Origin: Phaeodactylibacter luteus
GTDB taxonomy: Bacteria; Bacteroidota; Bacteroidia; Chitinophagales; Saprospiraceae
Reading direction: 5' to 3'
Length of the DNA stretch: 64,000 nucleotides
Assembly (NCBI RefSeq): GCF_007993045.1
Contig: NZ_VOOR01000007.1
Coordinates: forward strand, 62,001-126,000
The notes beneath the pieces are model-generated. The model was given only the letters and a program-made list of their open reading frames with translations. It searched no databases and was not told the DNA's origin. Of this stretch, positions 17,534 through 26,173 are shown piece after piece (positions within the stretch are counted from its first letter, which is position 1; each line of letters starts with the position of its first letter). A program made the position numbers and the translations under genes.

Positions 17534-19726
17534 TTAACGCACAAACATCAGCTCCCGGTATTTGATCAGGGGCCATTCCCGGTCATCCACGAGGTACTCC
17601 AACCGGTCTGCATAGGTGCGGACGGCCTCCATCAGCGGCTTGACCTGTTTGCAATAAGCTTTTGCCATTTCATTGGCATCCTCGATTTCGTTGACATCCC
17701 TGCGCACAGCAGTCATCTGGTTGACGTTGTCTTTGATGTAATTGATGTTCTCCGAAATCAGCTTGATCAAATCCAATTGTGCCTTGGCATCAGACTCGGG
17801 CAGCCCAAGCTGTTTCAGTTTGAGGGCATTATCTGCCAGCTGTGTCTGATAACTGACTGCTGCGGGCAGAATGTGGTTGATGACCATTTCGCCCAGGGTA
17901 CGGGCTTCTATCTGAAGCTTGAGGATGTAATTCTCGTTCATCACCTCGTAGTGCGCTTCCAGCTCCCGCTCGGTAAACACCCCGCTATTGGTAAACAGCT
18001 CTTTGGCGGCATCAGAGATGTAGGCATTGAGGGCATCGGGGGTATCAGGAGTGTTGGCCAGCCCGCGCCTTGCTGCTTCCTGCCGCCACTCCTCGCTGTA
18101 ACCATCGCCCTCGAAACGCACCGGCTTAGATTCAGAAATATACCGCTTCAGTATGGTCAGGATGGCAGCATCCCGGTCCTTGCCATTATCCATTAAGCCT
18201 CGCAGCTCCGCATGGAATTGCTCTAGCTGACGGCCAACAATGGTATTCATCACCGTCATTGGGGCCGCACAGTTCATGGTAGAGCCCACCATGCGGATCT
18301 CAAACTTGTTGCCGGTGAAAGCGAAGGGCGAAGTGCGGTTGCGGTCTGTATTATCCAGCTCTAGGTTGGGGACTTTGCTGAGCAGGTCTAAGACTTGCTT
18401 CACGCCGTCCTCATCGGGGGTGATGCCAGCTTCTATGCTGTCCAGCACCTTGGACAAGGTCTCGCCAATGAAAACAGAGATGATGGCTGGCGGGGCTTCA
18501 TTGGCTCCCAGCCGGTGGTCGTTGGAAGCAGAAGCTACGCTGGCACGCAGGATATCTGCGTATTCGTATACTGCACGTATGGTATTGACGAAGAAGGTCA
18601 GGAACTGTAGGTTTTGCCCTGGTTTTTTGCCCGGCGACAATAAGTTGCGGCCCGTATTGGTAGACATAGACCAGTTGTTGTGCTTGCCTGACCCGTTCAC
18701 CCCGGCAAAGGGCTTCTCGTGCAGCAGGACCCGCAGCTTATGGCGGTGGGCCACCCGGTCCATCAGGTCCATCAGCAGCTGATTGTGGTCTACTGCAAGG
18801 TTGACCTCCTCGAACATTGGGGCCAGCTCGTACTGCCCTGGGCCTACTTCATTGTGGCGGGTACGGACCGGGATGCCCAGCTTGTGGCATTCTGTCTCCA
18901 GATCGCGCATATACGCATACACCCGCTCCGGGATGGAGCCAAAGTAGTGATCGTCCAGCTGCTGCCCTTTGGGCGAGTGCTTGCCGAGCAGGGTGCGGCC
19001 CGTGAGCAGCAGGTCGGGGCGTGCGTTGAACAGGGCTTCATCTACCAGGAAGTATTCTTGCTCCCAGCCCAGCGTGACCCACACTTTGGCCACGGCCTCA
19101 TCAAACAGCTGGCAGACCGGGATAGCGGCCTGTTCCAAGAAGGCCTGGGATTTGAGCAACGGCAGTTTGTAATCTAGAGAATGGCCCCCGTAGGTCACAA
19201 AAATCGTGGGGATACACAAGGTTTTGCCATCGCCTACCTCTAGGATAAATGCGGGGGAAGACGGGTCCCATGCCGTGTAGCCCCGAGCTTCGAAGGTAGA
19301 CCTCAAGCCGCCGCCGGGGAAGGAGGAGCCGTCGGGCTCCTGTTGCACCAGAGTGCCCGCGTCAAACTCCTCCGTCACTTCCCCTGAAGGCTTCAGGGTG
19401 AAAAAGGAGTCGTGTTTTTCGGCCGTACGCCCGGTAAGCGGCTGAAACCAGTGCGTGTAATGGGTAGCGCCCCGGTCCATAGCCCAGCGCTTCATAGCGT
19501 CAGCCACAGTATCGGCATCTTCACGGGAAAGTTTGGCGCCAGAATCGATGGCGGATTTGACCCGGTCGTAATCGGAGGGGCTCATATAGCCCTGCATGGT
19601 CACATCATTGAAGACATTGCAGCCGAAGAAATCGGAAATTTTGCCCTCGGGCACATCTACGTACTCAAGGTCAAACCCGGACCGGTTCAGTATCGTGTCC
19701 AACGCTTGAAATCTGGAAAGGCTCAT
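17534..19726 (-). CDS. glnN: Type III glutamine synthetase
   Basis: ATP-dependent glutamine synthetase of the GSIII class, 730 residues, the long form common in Bacteroidota and cyanobacteria. Visible motifs are FTGNKFEIRMVGS, RHNEVGPGQYELAPMFEE, WEQEYFLVDEALF and GVNGSGKHNNWSMST, together with a C-terminal extension of about 150 helical residues. The ATG at 19726 starts MSLSRFQALDTILNRSG, which agrees with the family. It is the last gene of the nitrogen block, 374 bases after the GSII gene, and is separated from it by a strong hairpin, so it probably has its own promoter. Having two unrelated GS classes side by side implies division of labour under different nitrogen supply. Confidence 0.94.
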   Translation of the reverse strand: MSLSRFQALDTILNRSGFDLEYVDVPEGKISDFFGCNVFNDVTMQGYMSPSDYDRVKSAIDSGAKLSREDADTVADAMKRWAMDRGATHYTHWFQPLTGRTAEKHDSFFTLKPSGEVTEEFDAGTLVQQEPDGSSFPGGGLRSTFEARGYTAWDPSSPAFILEVGDGKTLCIPTIFVTYGGHSLDYKLPLLKSQAFLEQAAIPVCQLFDEAVAKVWVTLGWEQEYFLVDEALFNARPDLLLTGRTLLGKHSPKGQQLDDHYFGSIPERVYAYMRDLETECHKLGIPVRTRHNEVGPGQYELAPMFEEVNLAVDHNQLLMDLMDRVAHRHKLRVLLHEKPFAGVNGSGKHNNWSMSTNTGRNLLSPGKKPGQNLQFLTFFVNTIRAVYEYADILRASVASASNDHRLGANEAPPAIISVFIGETLSKVLDSIEAGITPDEDGVKQVLDLLSKVPNLELDNTDRNRTSPFAFTGNKFEIRMVGSTMNCAAPMTVMNTIVGRQLEQFHAELRGLMDNGKDRDAAILTILKRYISESKPVRFEGDGYSEEWRQEAARRGLANTPDTPDALNAYISDAAKELFTNSGVFTERELEAHYEVMNENYILKLQIEARTLGEMVINHILPAAVSYQTQLADNALKLKQLGLPESDAKAQLDLIKLISENINYIKDNVNQMTAVRRDVNEIEDANEMAKAYCKQVKPLMEAVRTYADRLEYLVDDREWPLIKYRELMFVR

Positions 19727-20044
19727 AAGGAATATGCGAGTTTAAATTGAAAGGGAAACTGCCAACGGCAGTGTAGTGATCAGTTCTTATGCTATATGGC
19801 TGCGCGTTGAGCAGCCGCTGTAGTAAAGGTAAAAAATATTCGCCGCAAGGCGGCACAGAAAGGCGTATTGGGCAGATCAGGAGCTAAGGGCTGACGGCGC
19901 ACAAGCTGTATTTGCTGCCCACTCCAGCAAAAAACGGCCCACCCATTCGGCAATGGGCTGCTAGCGGGCACACAAAAACTGCCCCCGGGCTATCCGGAGG
20001 CAGGTAAATGGCATATTCCTATGCAGGAACTAGAACTGATTTGC
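19727..20044. other. Non-coding gap between GSII and GSIII genes
   Basis: Apart from the terminator-like hairpin at 20056-20080, this stretch has no credible gene. It holds several short GC-rich inverted repeats (for example GGCCCACCCATTCGGCAATGGGC near 19937) and an AT-rich run GTAAAAAATATTCGC near 19837. It should contain the glnN promoter, but I could not identify an element of the form CAAAnnTA with confidence. Confidence 0.4.
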
Positions 20045-20055
20045 CAAAAGGATAT

Positions 20056-20080
20056 GGCTGGCCCGGATAATGGGCCAGCC
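20056..20080 (-). terminator. Terminator-like hairpin after GSII gene
   Basis: GGCTGGCCC (20056-20064) pairs perfectly with GGGCCAGCC (20072-20080), loop of 7. On the minus strand, where the GSII gene has just ended, the hairpin is followed by ATATCCTTTTGG, a weak T-rich tract. Confidence 0.55.
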
Positions 20081-20100
20081 GGGCAACATTACTTCCATGA

Positions 20101-21135
20101 TCAGGAAGCAGCAACCATCACTTCAGCGGTTTTCACCGTAGCAATGATCTGAGCTGCTACTTTATAAGGATCAGCTGCCGAGTTGGGGCGGCGGTCTTCC
20201 AGCCATCCTTTCCAACCGTTCTCCACGGTTGCGATAGGGATGCGGATAGAAGCACCACGGTCAGAAACGCCGTAGCTGAACTTATCGATAGACTGCGTCT
20301 CGTGCAGGCCGGTCAGGCGCAAGTGGTTGTCTGCACCATATACATCGATGTGGGCTTTGATGACCTCCGGAGATTTGCCGAATGCGCTGCAGACCTTATC
20401 GTACACCTCCTTGCTGCCGGCTTCGCGCAGCAGGCTGTTGGAGAAGTTGGCGTGCATGCCCGAGCCGTTCCAGTCGCCAGAGACCGGCTTGCAGTGCCAA
20501 TTGATGGCCAGGCCATACTTTTCTGCGGTCCGCTCCAGGAGGTAGCGGGCCACCCAGATTTGGTCGCCGGCTTCAGCTGCGCCTTTGGCAAAGATTTGGA
20601 ACTCCCACTGCCCGGCAGCCACTTCTGCATTGATGCCCTCAATATTGAGGCCAGCATCAATGCAAAGGTCGAGGTGCTCTTCGATGACCTCACGCCCGTA
20701 AGCGTTGGCAGCCCCTACAGAGCAATAGTAAGGCCCCTGTGGGCGGGGGTAGCCGTTGGCTGGGAAGCCAAACGGCTTATTGGTCTCCATGTCCCACAGG
20801 AAGTACTCCTGCTCGAAACCGAACCAAAAATCGTTGTCGTCGTCATTGATGGTAGCCCGCCCGTTGGTTGCGTGTGGGGTGCCATCGGCATTGAGCACTT
20901 CTGTCATGACCAGGAAAGCGTTGCGGCGGCCTGGGTCGGGGAAGATGGCGACCGGCTTGAGCAGGCAATCAGAAGAACCGCCTTCAGCCTGCCCGGTCGA
21001 GCTGCCGTCGAAAGACCACATAGGGCAATCTTCCAATTTCCCGCTAAAGTCTTTTGCAATTTTAGTCTTGGACCGCATGCCTTGTGTCGGTGCAGATCCG
21101 TCTAGCCAGATGTACTCTAATTTTGACTTTGCCAT
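20101..21135 (-). CDS. glnA: Eukaryotic-type (GSII) glutamine synthetase
   Basis: Glutamine synthetase of the GSII class, 344 residues. It shows the GSII beta-grasp motif MWSFDGSSTGQAEGGSSD, EQEYFLWDMETNKPFGFP, INAEVAAGQWEFQIF and GASIRIPIATV. The ATG at 21133-21135 gives MAKSKLEYIWLDGSAPTQG, the expected GSII start; 28 further in-frame residues upstream are not family-like. GSII is usual in eukaryotes and present in some Bacteroidota and actinobacteria. It lies 190 bases after the outer-membrane protein gene, with a GC-rich hairpin in its leader, and 374 bases before glnN on the same strand. Confidence 0.93.
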   Translation of the reverse strand: MAKSKLEYIWLDGSAPTQGMRSKTKIAKDFSGKLEDCPMWSFDGSSTGQAEGGSSDCLLKPVAIFPDPGRRNAFLVMTEVLNADGTPHATNGRATINDDDNDFWFGFEQEYFLWDMETNKPFGFPANGYPRPQGPYYCSVGAANAYGREVIEEHLDLCIDAGLNIEGINAEVAAGQWEFQIFAKGAAEAGDQIWVARYLLERTAEKYGLAINWHCKPVSGDWNGSGMHANFSNSLLREAGSKEVYDKVCSAFGKSPEVIKAHIDVYGADNHLRLTGLHETQSIDKFSYGVSDRGASIRIPIATVENGWKGWLEDRRPNSAADPYKVAAQIIATVKTAEVMVAAS

Positions 21136-21193
21136 TGTCTTAAAAAGTTTGAATCGTTGAAGTAATGTGAAGAATGTGTTCCTACTTTTGGAA

Positions 21194-21214
21194 GGCGGGG
21201 GAAATCCCCCCGCC
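21194..21214. other. Strong GC hairpin in the glnA leader
   Basis: GGCGGGGG (21194-21201) pairs perfectly with CCCCCGCC (21207-21214), loop of 5. On the plus strand it is followed by GTCATTTTTT, on the minus strand it lies 59 bases before the GSII start codon. It could end transcription from the outer-membrane protein gene or sit in the 5' leader of glnA; the T run is on the side opposite to the genes, which is odd for a terminator. Confidence 0.4.
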
Positions 21215-21325
21215 GTCATTTTTTCTGCTCCTATGGCTGTTTGCTGTAGCCAAGCAGCTCTGCCATCAATCAGGCCTGCCCTCTCGGGCCTAGCCTAAAG
21301 CCTGGTAGATGGGGTTTTGAACGCG

Positions 21326-22069
21326 TTAGAAATTCATGCCCACAGTCAGTTTGAAAAAGGAGTCGTTGGCCTCCACAAAATCCGTTCCGGAGGAAAAACG
21401 TGCCCAGCCGCGGCCCTTGGGGTCAGCAAACTGTACATAAGGGCCAAACCACTGATAAACATCTGACGACTCCTCGATATTAGAGCCGCCTGCCAGCATG
21501 AGGTGCTCGAAATGCAAGCCTGCAGAGACCAAGCTGCCAAACTTATAACCAAAGTTGGCCCAGTAGTGCAGATAGGCGAGCGTAGAGCCCTCTTCAGGCG
21601 CTTCGTCTCGCAGAGGGGTATAGTAGCCCAGATAAAACTCCCCTTCCGTCTTTTCACGGCTCAGGGCAATTGTCAGGTTGGGCACGATGCCATCACCAAG
21701 GATGCCGCCGCCCAATGCGCCGCTAGACAGCAGGCTGCCGCCAAGCAGTCCTATTTGGGGAGCAATCGTAACCCCTTCCGTTACATTGAACTTGAGGCCT
21801 GCCCCAAACTCCGTCCAGTTGCCCCAAGCGCTGCCTGTGCCTCCAGACCAGAGGATACCATAGAAAGTGAAGTCGAATTTGTCGTTCACCGCATAGCTGC
21901 CCGAAAAAAATGGGTAGAACCCAAAAAACTGATCTGAGTTGAGCGTCACAGTCATGCTGAACTTGTCCTCTTCTTCTTGAGCAAAGGCTGAAGCCGGCAA
22001 AACCATAGAAAAAAGGGCAACAAGAAGGGCAAATGCGCCCATGCGATAAAGTTTGTTGAACTGCTGCAT
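21326..22069 (-). CDS. Predicted outer-membrane beta-barrel protein of the nitrogen cluster
   Basis: A 247-residue protein with a clear signal peptide (ALLVALFSMVLPASAFAQ) and a mature part made of alternating strands rich in Tyr, Phe, Trp and Gly, ending in LTVGMNF, a C-terminal aromatic residue as in outer-membrane barrels. I do not recognise a named function; proteins of this type are found next to ammonium transporters in Bacteroidota. It lies between amt and the GSII gene on the same strand, which suggests an ammonium- or nitrogen-related pore or sensor. Alternative: a general barrel of unknown role. Confidence 0.65.
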   Translation of the reverse strand: MQQFNKLYRMGAFALLVALFSMVLPASAFAQEEEDKFSMTVTLNSDQFFGFYPFFSGSYAVNDKFDFTFYGILWSGGTGSAWGNWTEFGAGLKFNVTEGVTIAPQIGLLGGSLLSSGALGGGILGDGIVPNLTIALSREKTEGEFYLGYYTPLRDEAPEEGSTLAYLHYWANFGYKFGSLVSAGLHFEHLMLAGGSNIEESSDVYQWFGPYVQFADPKGRGWARFSSGTDFVEANDSFFKLTVGMNF

Positions 22070-22292
22070 ACTAAAAATGTTTACTTATTAGAGAATTCAT
22101 TAAACTCTACCTGTAGGCTGGCTCTGACTTGGCGGTTGGGCCAGCTTTACAGGTTTTCTAAACCCAAAATCTACCTTCCCTTATTTTAGCCCAAAGGGCT
22201 GCAAAAGAGCAGGAAAGGCACATGCCTTCTAAATCTCTCGACAGAGCAGCAGGCACCCTTCCTTACCCGGGAAGATTGTAGTGTATGATGGA

Positions 22293-23543
22293 TTACTTTA
22301 CCATTTGGTATCCAGGCTCAGTTACGGTGCCCGCTTCGTAAGCCTCCATATCGTGCTCGGCCACGTCAAGCCCTCTTTCCTCTTCTTCTTCGCTCACCCG
22401 TATGCCTATTGTCGCTTTGAGGACGTACATCAGCCCAAAGGCGAAGACGAAGGTGAATACCCCAACCGATAGCGTACCGTAAAGCTGTGTCCACAATTGC
22501 CCCAACCCTGCCTTTGCGCCAAAAATACCGACTGCAAGGGTGCCCCAGATCCCGCACACAAGGTGGACAGAAGTGGCGCCTACAGGGTCATCGATCTTGA
22601 TGCGGTCGAAAAAAACGACCGATACCGGTATGACCGCCCCGGCAATTGCACCTATCAGGATCGCATCTGTGGGAGACATCAGATCTGCACCAGCTGTGAT
22701 GCCTACCAGGCCGCCCAAGATGCCGTTCAGCACCATGGAGAGGTCGTGGGATTTGAACAGGGCGTAAGAGACGAAAAAGGCCGCGACAGCACCTGCAGAG
22801 GCGGCCAAAGAGGTGGTAACGAAGACCAAAGATACTGCAACAGGATCGGCAGAAAGCACAGAGCCCCCGTTGAAACCGAACCAGCCGAACCACAGGAGGA
22901 ACACCCCTATAGCGGCCAAAGGCATACTGTGCCCCGGTATGGGCTTAATGCCATCTTTGGTGTACTTGCCTTTGCGGGCGCCCAGGAGCAGTACAGAAGC
23001 TAATGCGCCCCACCCGCCTACAGCGTGCACCAGGGTTGAGCCAGCAAAGTCGTAAAAGCCCGCTGCGTCGAGCCATCCTGCGCCCCACTTCCACATGCCC
23101 GTGATGGGATAGCTGATGGCAACAAACAGGGTGGCAAAAATGAGGAAAGCATTCAGCTTAATCCGCTCCGCTACGGCTCCAGATACGATAGTGGCCGCGG
23201 TGGCCGCAAACATCCCCTGAAAAATAAAGTCTGTCCAATACGTATAGTTGCCATCAGCGTATGCTATTGCCCCGGCAGCCCCTTCCGGCATGGCCAGCCC
23301 AAAGCCCGCAAAGCCGAAAAAGCCCCCTTCGTTCACGCCCGGGTACATGAGGTTGAAGCCTACCACACAGTACGTCAACAGCCCAATGGAAATGATCATG
23401 GCATTCTTGAAAAGGATGTTGACGGTATTCTTCCTTTGCACAAAGCCTGCTTCCAGGGTAGAGAACCCAAGGTGCATAACAAAGACCAGCACCGTAGAAA
23501 CGAGCATCCATACGTTGTTTGCAGTGAATAATGCCTCGTTCAT
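22293..23543 (-). CDS. amt: Ammonium transporter, Amt family
   Basis: A 416-residue inner-membrane ammonium channel with about 11 helices. The family signature DFAGSTLVHAVGGWGAL carries the first pore histidine and SVHLVCGIWGTLAVG the second region. The ATG at 23541-23543 gives MNEALFTANNVWMLVSTVLV, so the first helix begins at once; an upstream in-frame extension is not needed. The cytoplasmic tail is short and acidic (SEEEEERGLDVAEHD). It is downstream of the PII gene with a repeat-filled 468-base gap, the usual PII-Amt pairing in which PII blocks the channel when nitrogen is plentiful. Confidence 0.95.
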   Translation of the reverse strand: MNEALFTANNVWMLVSTVLVFVMHLGFSTLEAGFVQRKNTVNILFKNAMIISIGLLTYCVVGFNLMYPGVNEGGFFGFAGFGLAMPEGAAGAIAYADGNYTYWTDFIFQGMFAATAATIVSGAVAERIKLNAFLIFATLFVAISYPITGMWKWGAGWLDAAGFYDFAGSTLVHAVGGWGALASVLLLGARKGKYTKDGIKPIPGHSMPLAAIGVFLLWFGWFGFNGGSVLSADPVAVSLVFVTTSLAASAGAVAAFFVSYALFKSHDLSMVLNGILGGLVGITAGADLMSPTDAILIGAIAGAVIPVSVVFFDRIKIDDPVGATSVHLVCGIWGTLAVGIFGAKAGLGQLWTQLYGTLSVGVFTFVFAFGLMYVLKATIGIRVSEEEEERGLDVAEHDMEAYEAGTVTEPGYQMVK

Positions 23544-23672
23544 TTTAATTTTCGTTAATGCGTTAAACAAAATAATTCTAGTTCCAAGCACTGAGCGGCA
23601 CTCCGCCCGGGCAACAACAGGTACGCACCTACAAGGCTACCCCTGAAAGGATAGTCTCCAATACGATATAAT

Positions 23673-23891
23673 GGGCACAAAACAGATTGTCATTCTTTTC
23701 CCTGCCCAACGGGAGGGGGCCTGCCCCTGCCAGCGGGCAGGTGCCGCTATGCTACGGGGCTCGCTGTCCGCTCGGCCCCTCGCCCTTCAGGCGTCGGGTC
23801 TGGCCTTCGGCCACCCCTGCGCAGCGCTAGGCCAATGCCAGGCTAGGAAGCCCTAAAAGCAAACTGCCTGCGACATTTTGGTTCACGCCCG
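23673..23891 (+). repeat. Repeat family A, copy 3
   Basis: About 219 bases in the gap between amt and the PII gene. Ends are GGGCACAAAACAGATTGTC and, inverted, CGGGCGTGAACCAAAATGTC. The core GTGCCGCTATGCTACGGGGC is followed by a longer middle than in the other copies, with an extra short hairpin GGCCTTCGGCC. The rest of 23544-24011 shows no gene. Confidence 0.85.
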
Positions 23892-24011
23892 TTATAATTT
23901 GGCTAATCACTTGGAGGGAGAATACCAAAGACAACATATTCAATGTCGACTTGGGCTTAAATCATTTAGGTAAAAGGCAAAAAGGAGCAGGAGCATGGTC
24001 CTTTGGGCAGC

Positions 24012-24350
24012 CTATATGGCCTCGGCGTTAGTCTCGGAGGTACGTATGCGCACAATGTGCTCAACGTCTGTAACAATAATTTTACCGTCGCCCACTTCGC
24101 CGGTACGGGCAGCAGAGACGATGGTATCTATGATTTCATCTACTTTTTCTCCTGCGCATAGTATTTCCAGCTGCAGACGGGCAATGTAATCTGAATCGTA
24201 AGTGCTGCCACGGTAGGTCATTTTTTTACCCGCTTGAAGGCCAAAGCCTTTAACTTCTGAAAGGGTAAAAAAACGCACGCCGATCGCCGCTAGTGCATCT
24301 CTGACCTTCTCGAACTTAGACAGCCTGATGATCGCTTCGATTTTTTTCAT
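24012..24350 (-). CDS. glnB: PII nitrogen regulatory protein
   Basis: A 112-residue PII signal protein (GlnB/GlnK type) that binds ATP/ADP and 2-oxoglutarate and controls Amt and glutamine synthetase. Residues 1-35 match the PII start (MKKIEAIIRLSKFEKVRDAL), the T-loop region is GFGLQAGKKMTYRGSTYDSD and keeps a tyrosine at the uridylylation position (YRGSTY), and GEVGDGKIIVTDVEHIVRIR is the second PII signature. Length is canonical. It is the first gene of the minus-strand nitrogen block (glnB, amt, barrel, glnA, glnN) and divergent from the solenoid gene at 24570. Confidence 0.95.
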   Translation of the reverse strand: MKKIEAIIRLSKFEKVRDALAAIGVRFFTLSEVKGFGLQAGKKMTYRGSTYDSDYIARLQLEILCAGEKVDEIIDTIVSAARTGEVGDGKIIVTDVEHIVRIRTSETNAEAI

Positions 24351-24450
24351 AACCAGTCCATTTAATGCAATTAGAGAATGGTGCTAGGGCTATTGGGCCA
24401 TAAAATGCCAAAAAACCGTTTGGTTATCCGATTTCTTCTTGTTGTTGATA

Positions 24451-24458
24451 CAAATTTA
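24451..24458 (-). promoter_or_regulatory. Candidate -7 element for glnB
   Basis: Plus-strand CAAATTTA is TAAATTTG on the minus strand, a full match to TAnnTTTG, 101 bases before the PII start. A second candidate in the other direction, TACATTTG at 24484-24491, could serve the gene at 24570. No clear -33 element was seen for either. Confidence 0.3.
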
Positions 24459-24569
24459 GAGTGCGGTTTTCATTTGATATACTTACATTTGAAAGGCCCT
24501 GTTATGCCCAAATAGCACTAAATAAGCTCAACACCCTGATTATCAACGAAAAATAGCGTTTCTGCTGTT

Positions 24570-26090
24570 ATGTTCAACCTCCAGAAAGACCATCTTTTTT
24601 CTTTGGTCAAATCTCTGAATAAGGCTGAAAAACGCAACTTCCGGCTTTACGTCAACCGTTTGCAGGCGGATGCCAAGTTCGTACAGCTCTTTGATGTGCT
24701 GGACAAAATGCAAGCCTATGACGATCAGCAGGTGCTCCAACAGCTGGAAGGGGTGGAAAAAAAGCACCTGCCCAACCTTAAACGCCATCTCTACCGGCAG
24801 CTCCTGACCAGCCTGCGGCTGATTTACATCCAAAAGGACGTAGAAATCTCTATACACGAGCAAATCGACTTTGCCCGCATCCTTTATGGCAAAGGGATGT
24901 ACATGCAGGCCCTTAAGATACTGGAGAGCACCAAGCGCAAAGCATTGGACCATCATCAGGACATCCTGCACCTGGAGATTATCGAGTTTCAGAAGATGAT
25001 CGAAGCCCGCCACATTACCCGCAGCAGGCGTATTGAGAACAAAATGGAGGCGTTGCTGGACGAGGCCCGGCAGCGCAGCCGCATTGCCCACTCCAGCAAC
25101 CTCTTCTCCAACTTCAACATTCAGGTACACGGCTGGTATATCCAGTTTGGCCACATCAAATCGGAAGCAGAGCTGCACGCGGTCAATCAGTTCTTCCAAG
25201 AACAGATGCCGCAGGAGTTCCTCAATAGCCAACTGACGTTTTTCGAGAAAGCCAACCTCTACCAGGCTTATATGTGGTACCATTACATCCTGCTCGACTT
25301 TGAAGGCGCGGCCCGGCACGCCAACCGCTGGATCGAGCTGTTCCAAGAGAACGAACAGATGTGCGAAAAGGACCCCACCCTGTACATGCGGGCCATGTAT
25401 TACCTCATGGTGCAGTATTACCTCACTCAACGGACTGAAGACTTTTCCAGACAGCTCAAAGCTTTCGAAACCTTTTACCGCCACATTTTGCCACAGCTCA
25501 ATGATAATGGCAAACTGACGGCTACCATCTACCTCAACCTCAGCCAGCTGAACCACATCTTCCTGACCCAGGATTACGAGCGGGGCGTCTCCCTCATCCC
25601 CGGCATAAAGAAAGAGCTTATGGCCATGGGGGCCAACACAGACGTACACCGCATACTCTTGTTCTATTTCAAGTTCGCCTACCTATACTTCTGCCGCAGG
25701 GAATATGAAAAAGCATTGGACTACCTCAACGAGATCATCCACCTCAAAGCCAACTCCCTGCGCGACGACCTCCTGCACAATACCCGGATGCTGCACCTGA
25801 TCTGCCACTACGAGCTGGGCAATTACCGCCTGCTGGACTACCTCATCCCCGCTGTGCAGCGCCTTTTCGACAAAGCCACTGACCTCAGCCCCCTGCTCCT
25901 CAAAACCCTGGCCTTTATCAAGGAGCTTATGGCCAAACCGCCCGCCGAGCACCCTGCACATTTCCGGAGCTTCCTGCATGCCATTGCCGAAAAAGCCAGC
26001 AGCCCCTACGAGCGCAAGACCAACAACTACTTGGACGTCAGTAAGTGGCTGCTTTCCCACGCCAGAGCAGCAGATATGCCACAGCCCTGA
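24570..26090 (+). CDS. Conserved alpha-helical (TPR-like) protein of unknown function
   Basis: A 506-residue soluble protein without signal peptide or membrane segment. It is helical throughout with charged, repeating helix pairs (for example KHLPNLKRHLYRQLLTSLRL and EYEKALDYLNEIIHLKANSL), which suggests a TPR-like solenoid. I do not recognise a named family; similar proteins are widespread in Saprospiria. Start ATG 24570 fits, with 219 bases of AT-rich DNA between it and the divergent PII gene. It is followed after 83 bases by the HhH-barrel protein and may be co-transcribed with it. Function unknown; a scaffold or regulator role would be a guess. Confidence 0.7.
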   Translation: MFNLQKDHLFSLVKSLNKAEKRNFRLYVNRLQADAKFVQLFDVLDKMQAYDDQQVLQQLEGVEKKHLPNLKRHLYRQLLTSLRLIYIQKDVEISIHEQIDFARILYGKGMYMQALKILESTKRKALDHHQDILHLEIIEFQKMIEARHITRSRRIENKMEALLDEARQRSRIAHSSNLFSNFNIQVHGWYIQFGHIKSEAELHAVNQFFQEQMPQEFLNSQLTFFEKANLYQAYMWYHYILLDFEGAARHANRWIELFQENEQMCEKDPTLYMRAMYYLMVQYYLTQRTEDFSRQLKAFETFYRHILPQLNDNGKLTATIYLNLSQLNHIFLTQDYERGVSLIPGIKKELMAMGANTDVHRILLFYFKFAYLYFCRREYEKALDYLNEIIHLKANSLRDDLLHNTRMLHLICHYELGNYRLLDYLIPAVQRLFDKATDLSPLLLKTLAFIKELMAKPPAEHPAHFRSFLHAIAEKASSPYERKTNNYLDVSKWLLSHARAADMPQP

Positions 26091-26173
26091 AACGCCAGCC
26101 CCAATTCCGGAGCATCACCTGGCCCTATCTCCTGTTAAGAATCGTATATTGCACACTCACCAGTACGCTTACG

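Noticed and set aside
26045-26173. N-terminal extension of the HhH-barrel gene
   Set aside because: It overlaps the end of the preceding gene and lies before a clean signal peptide starting at 26174.
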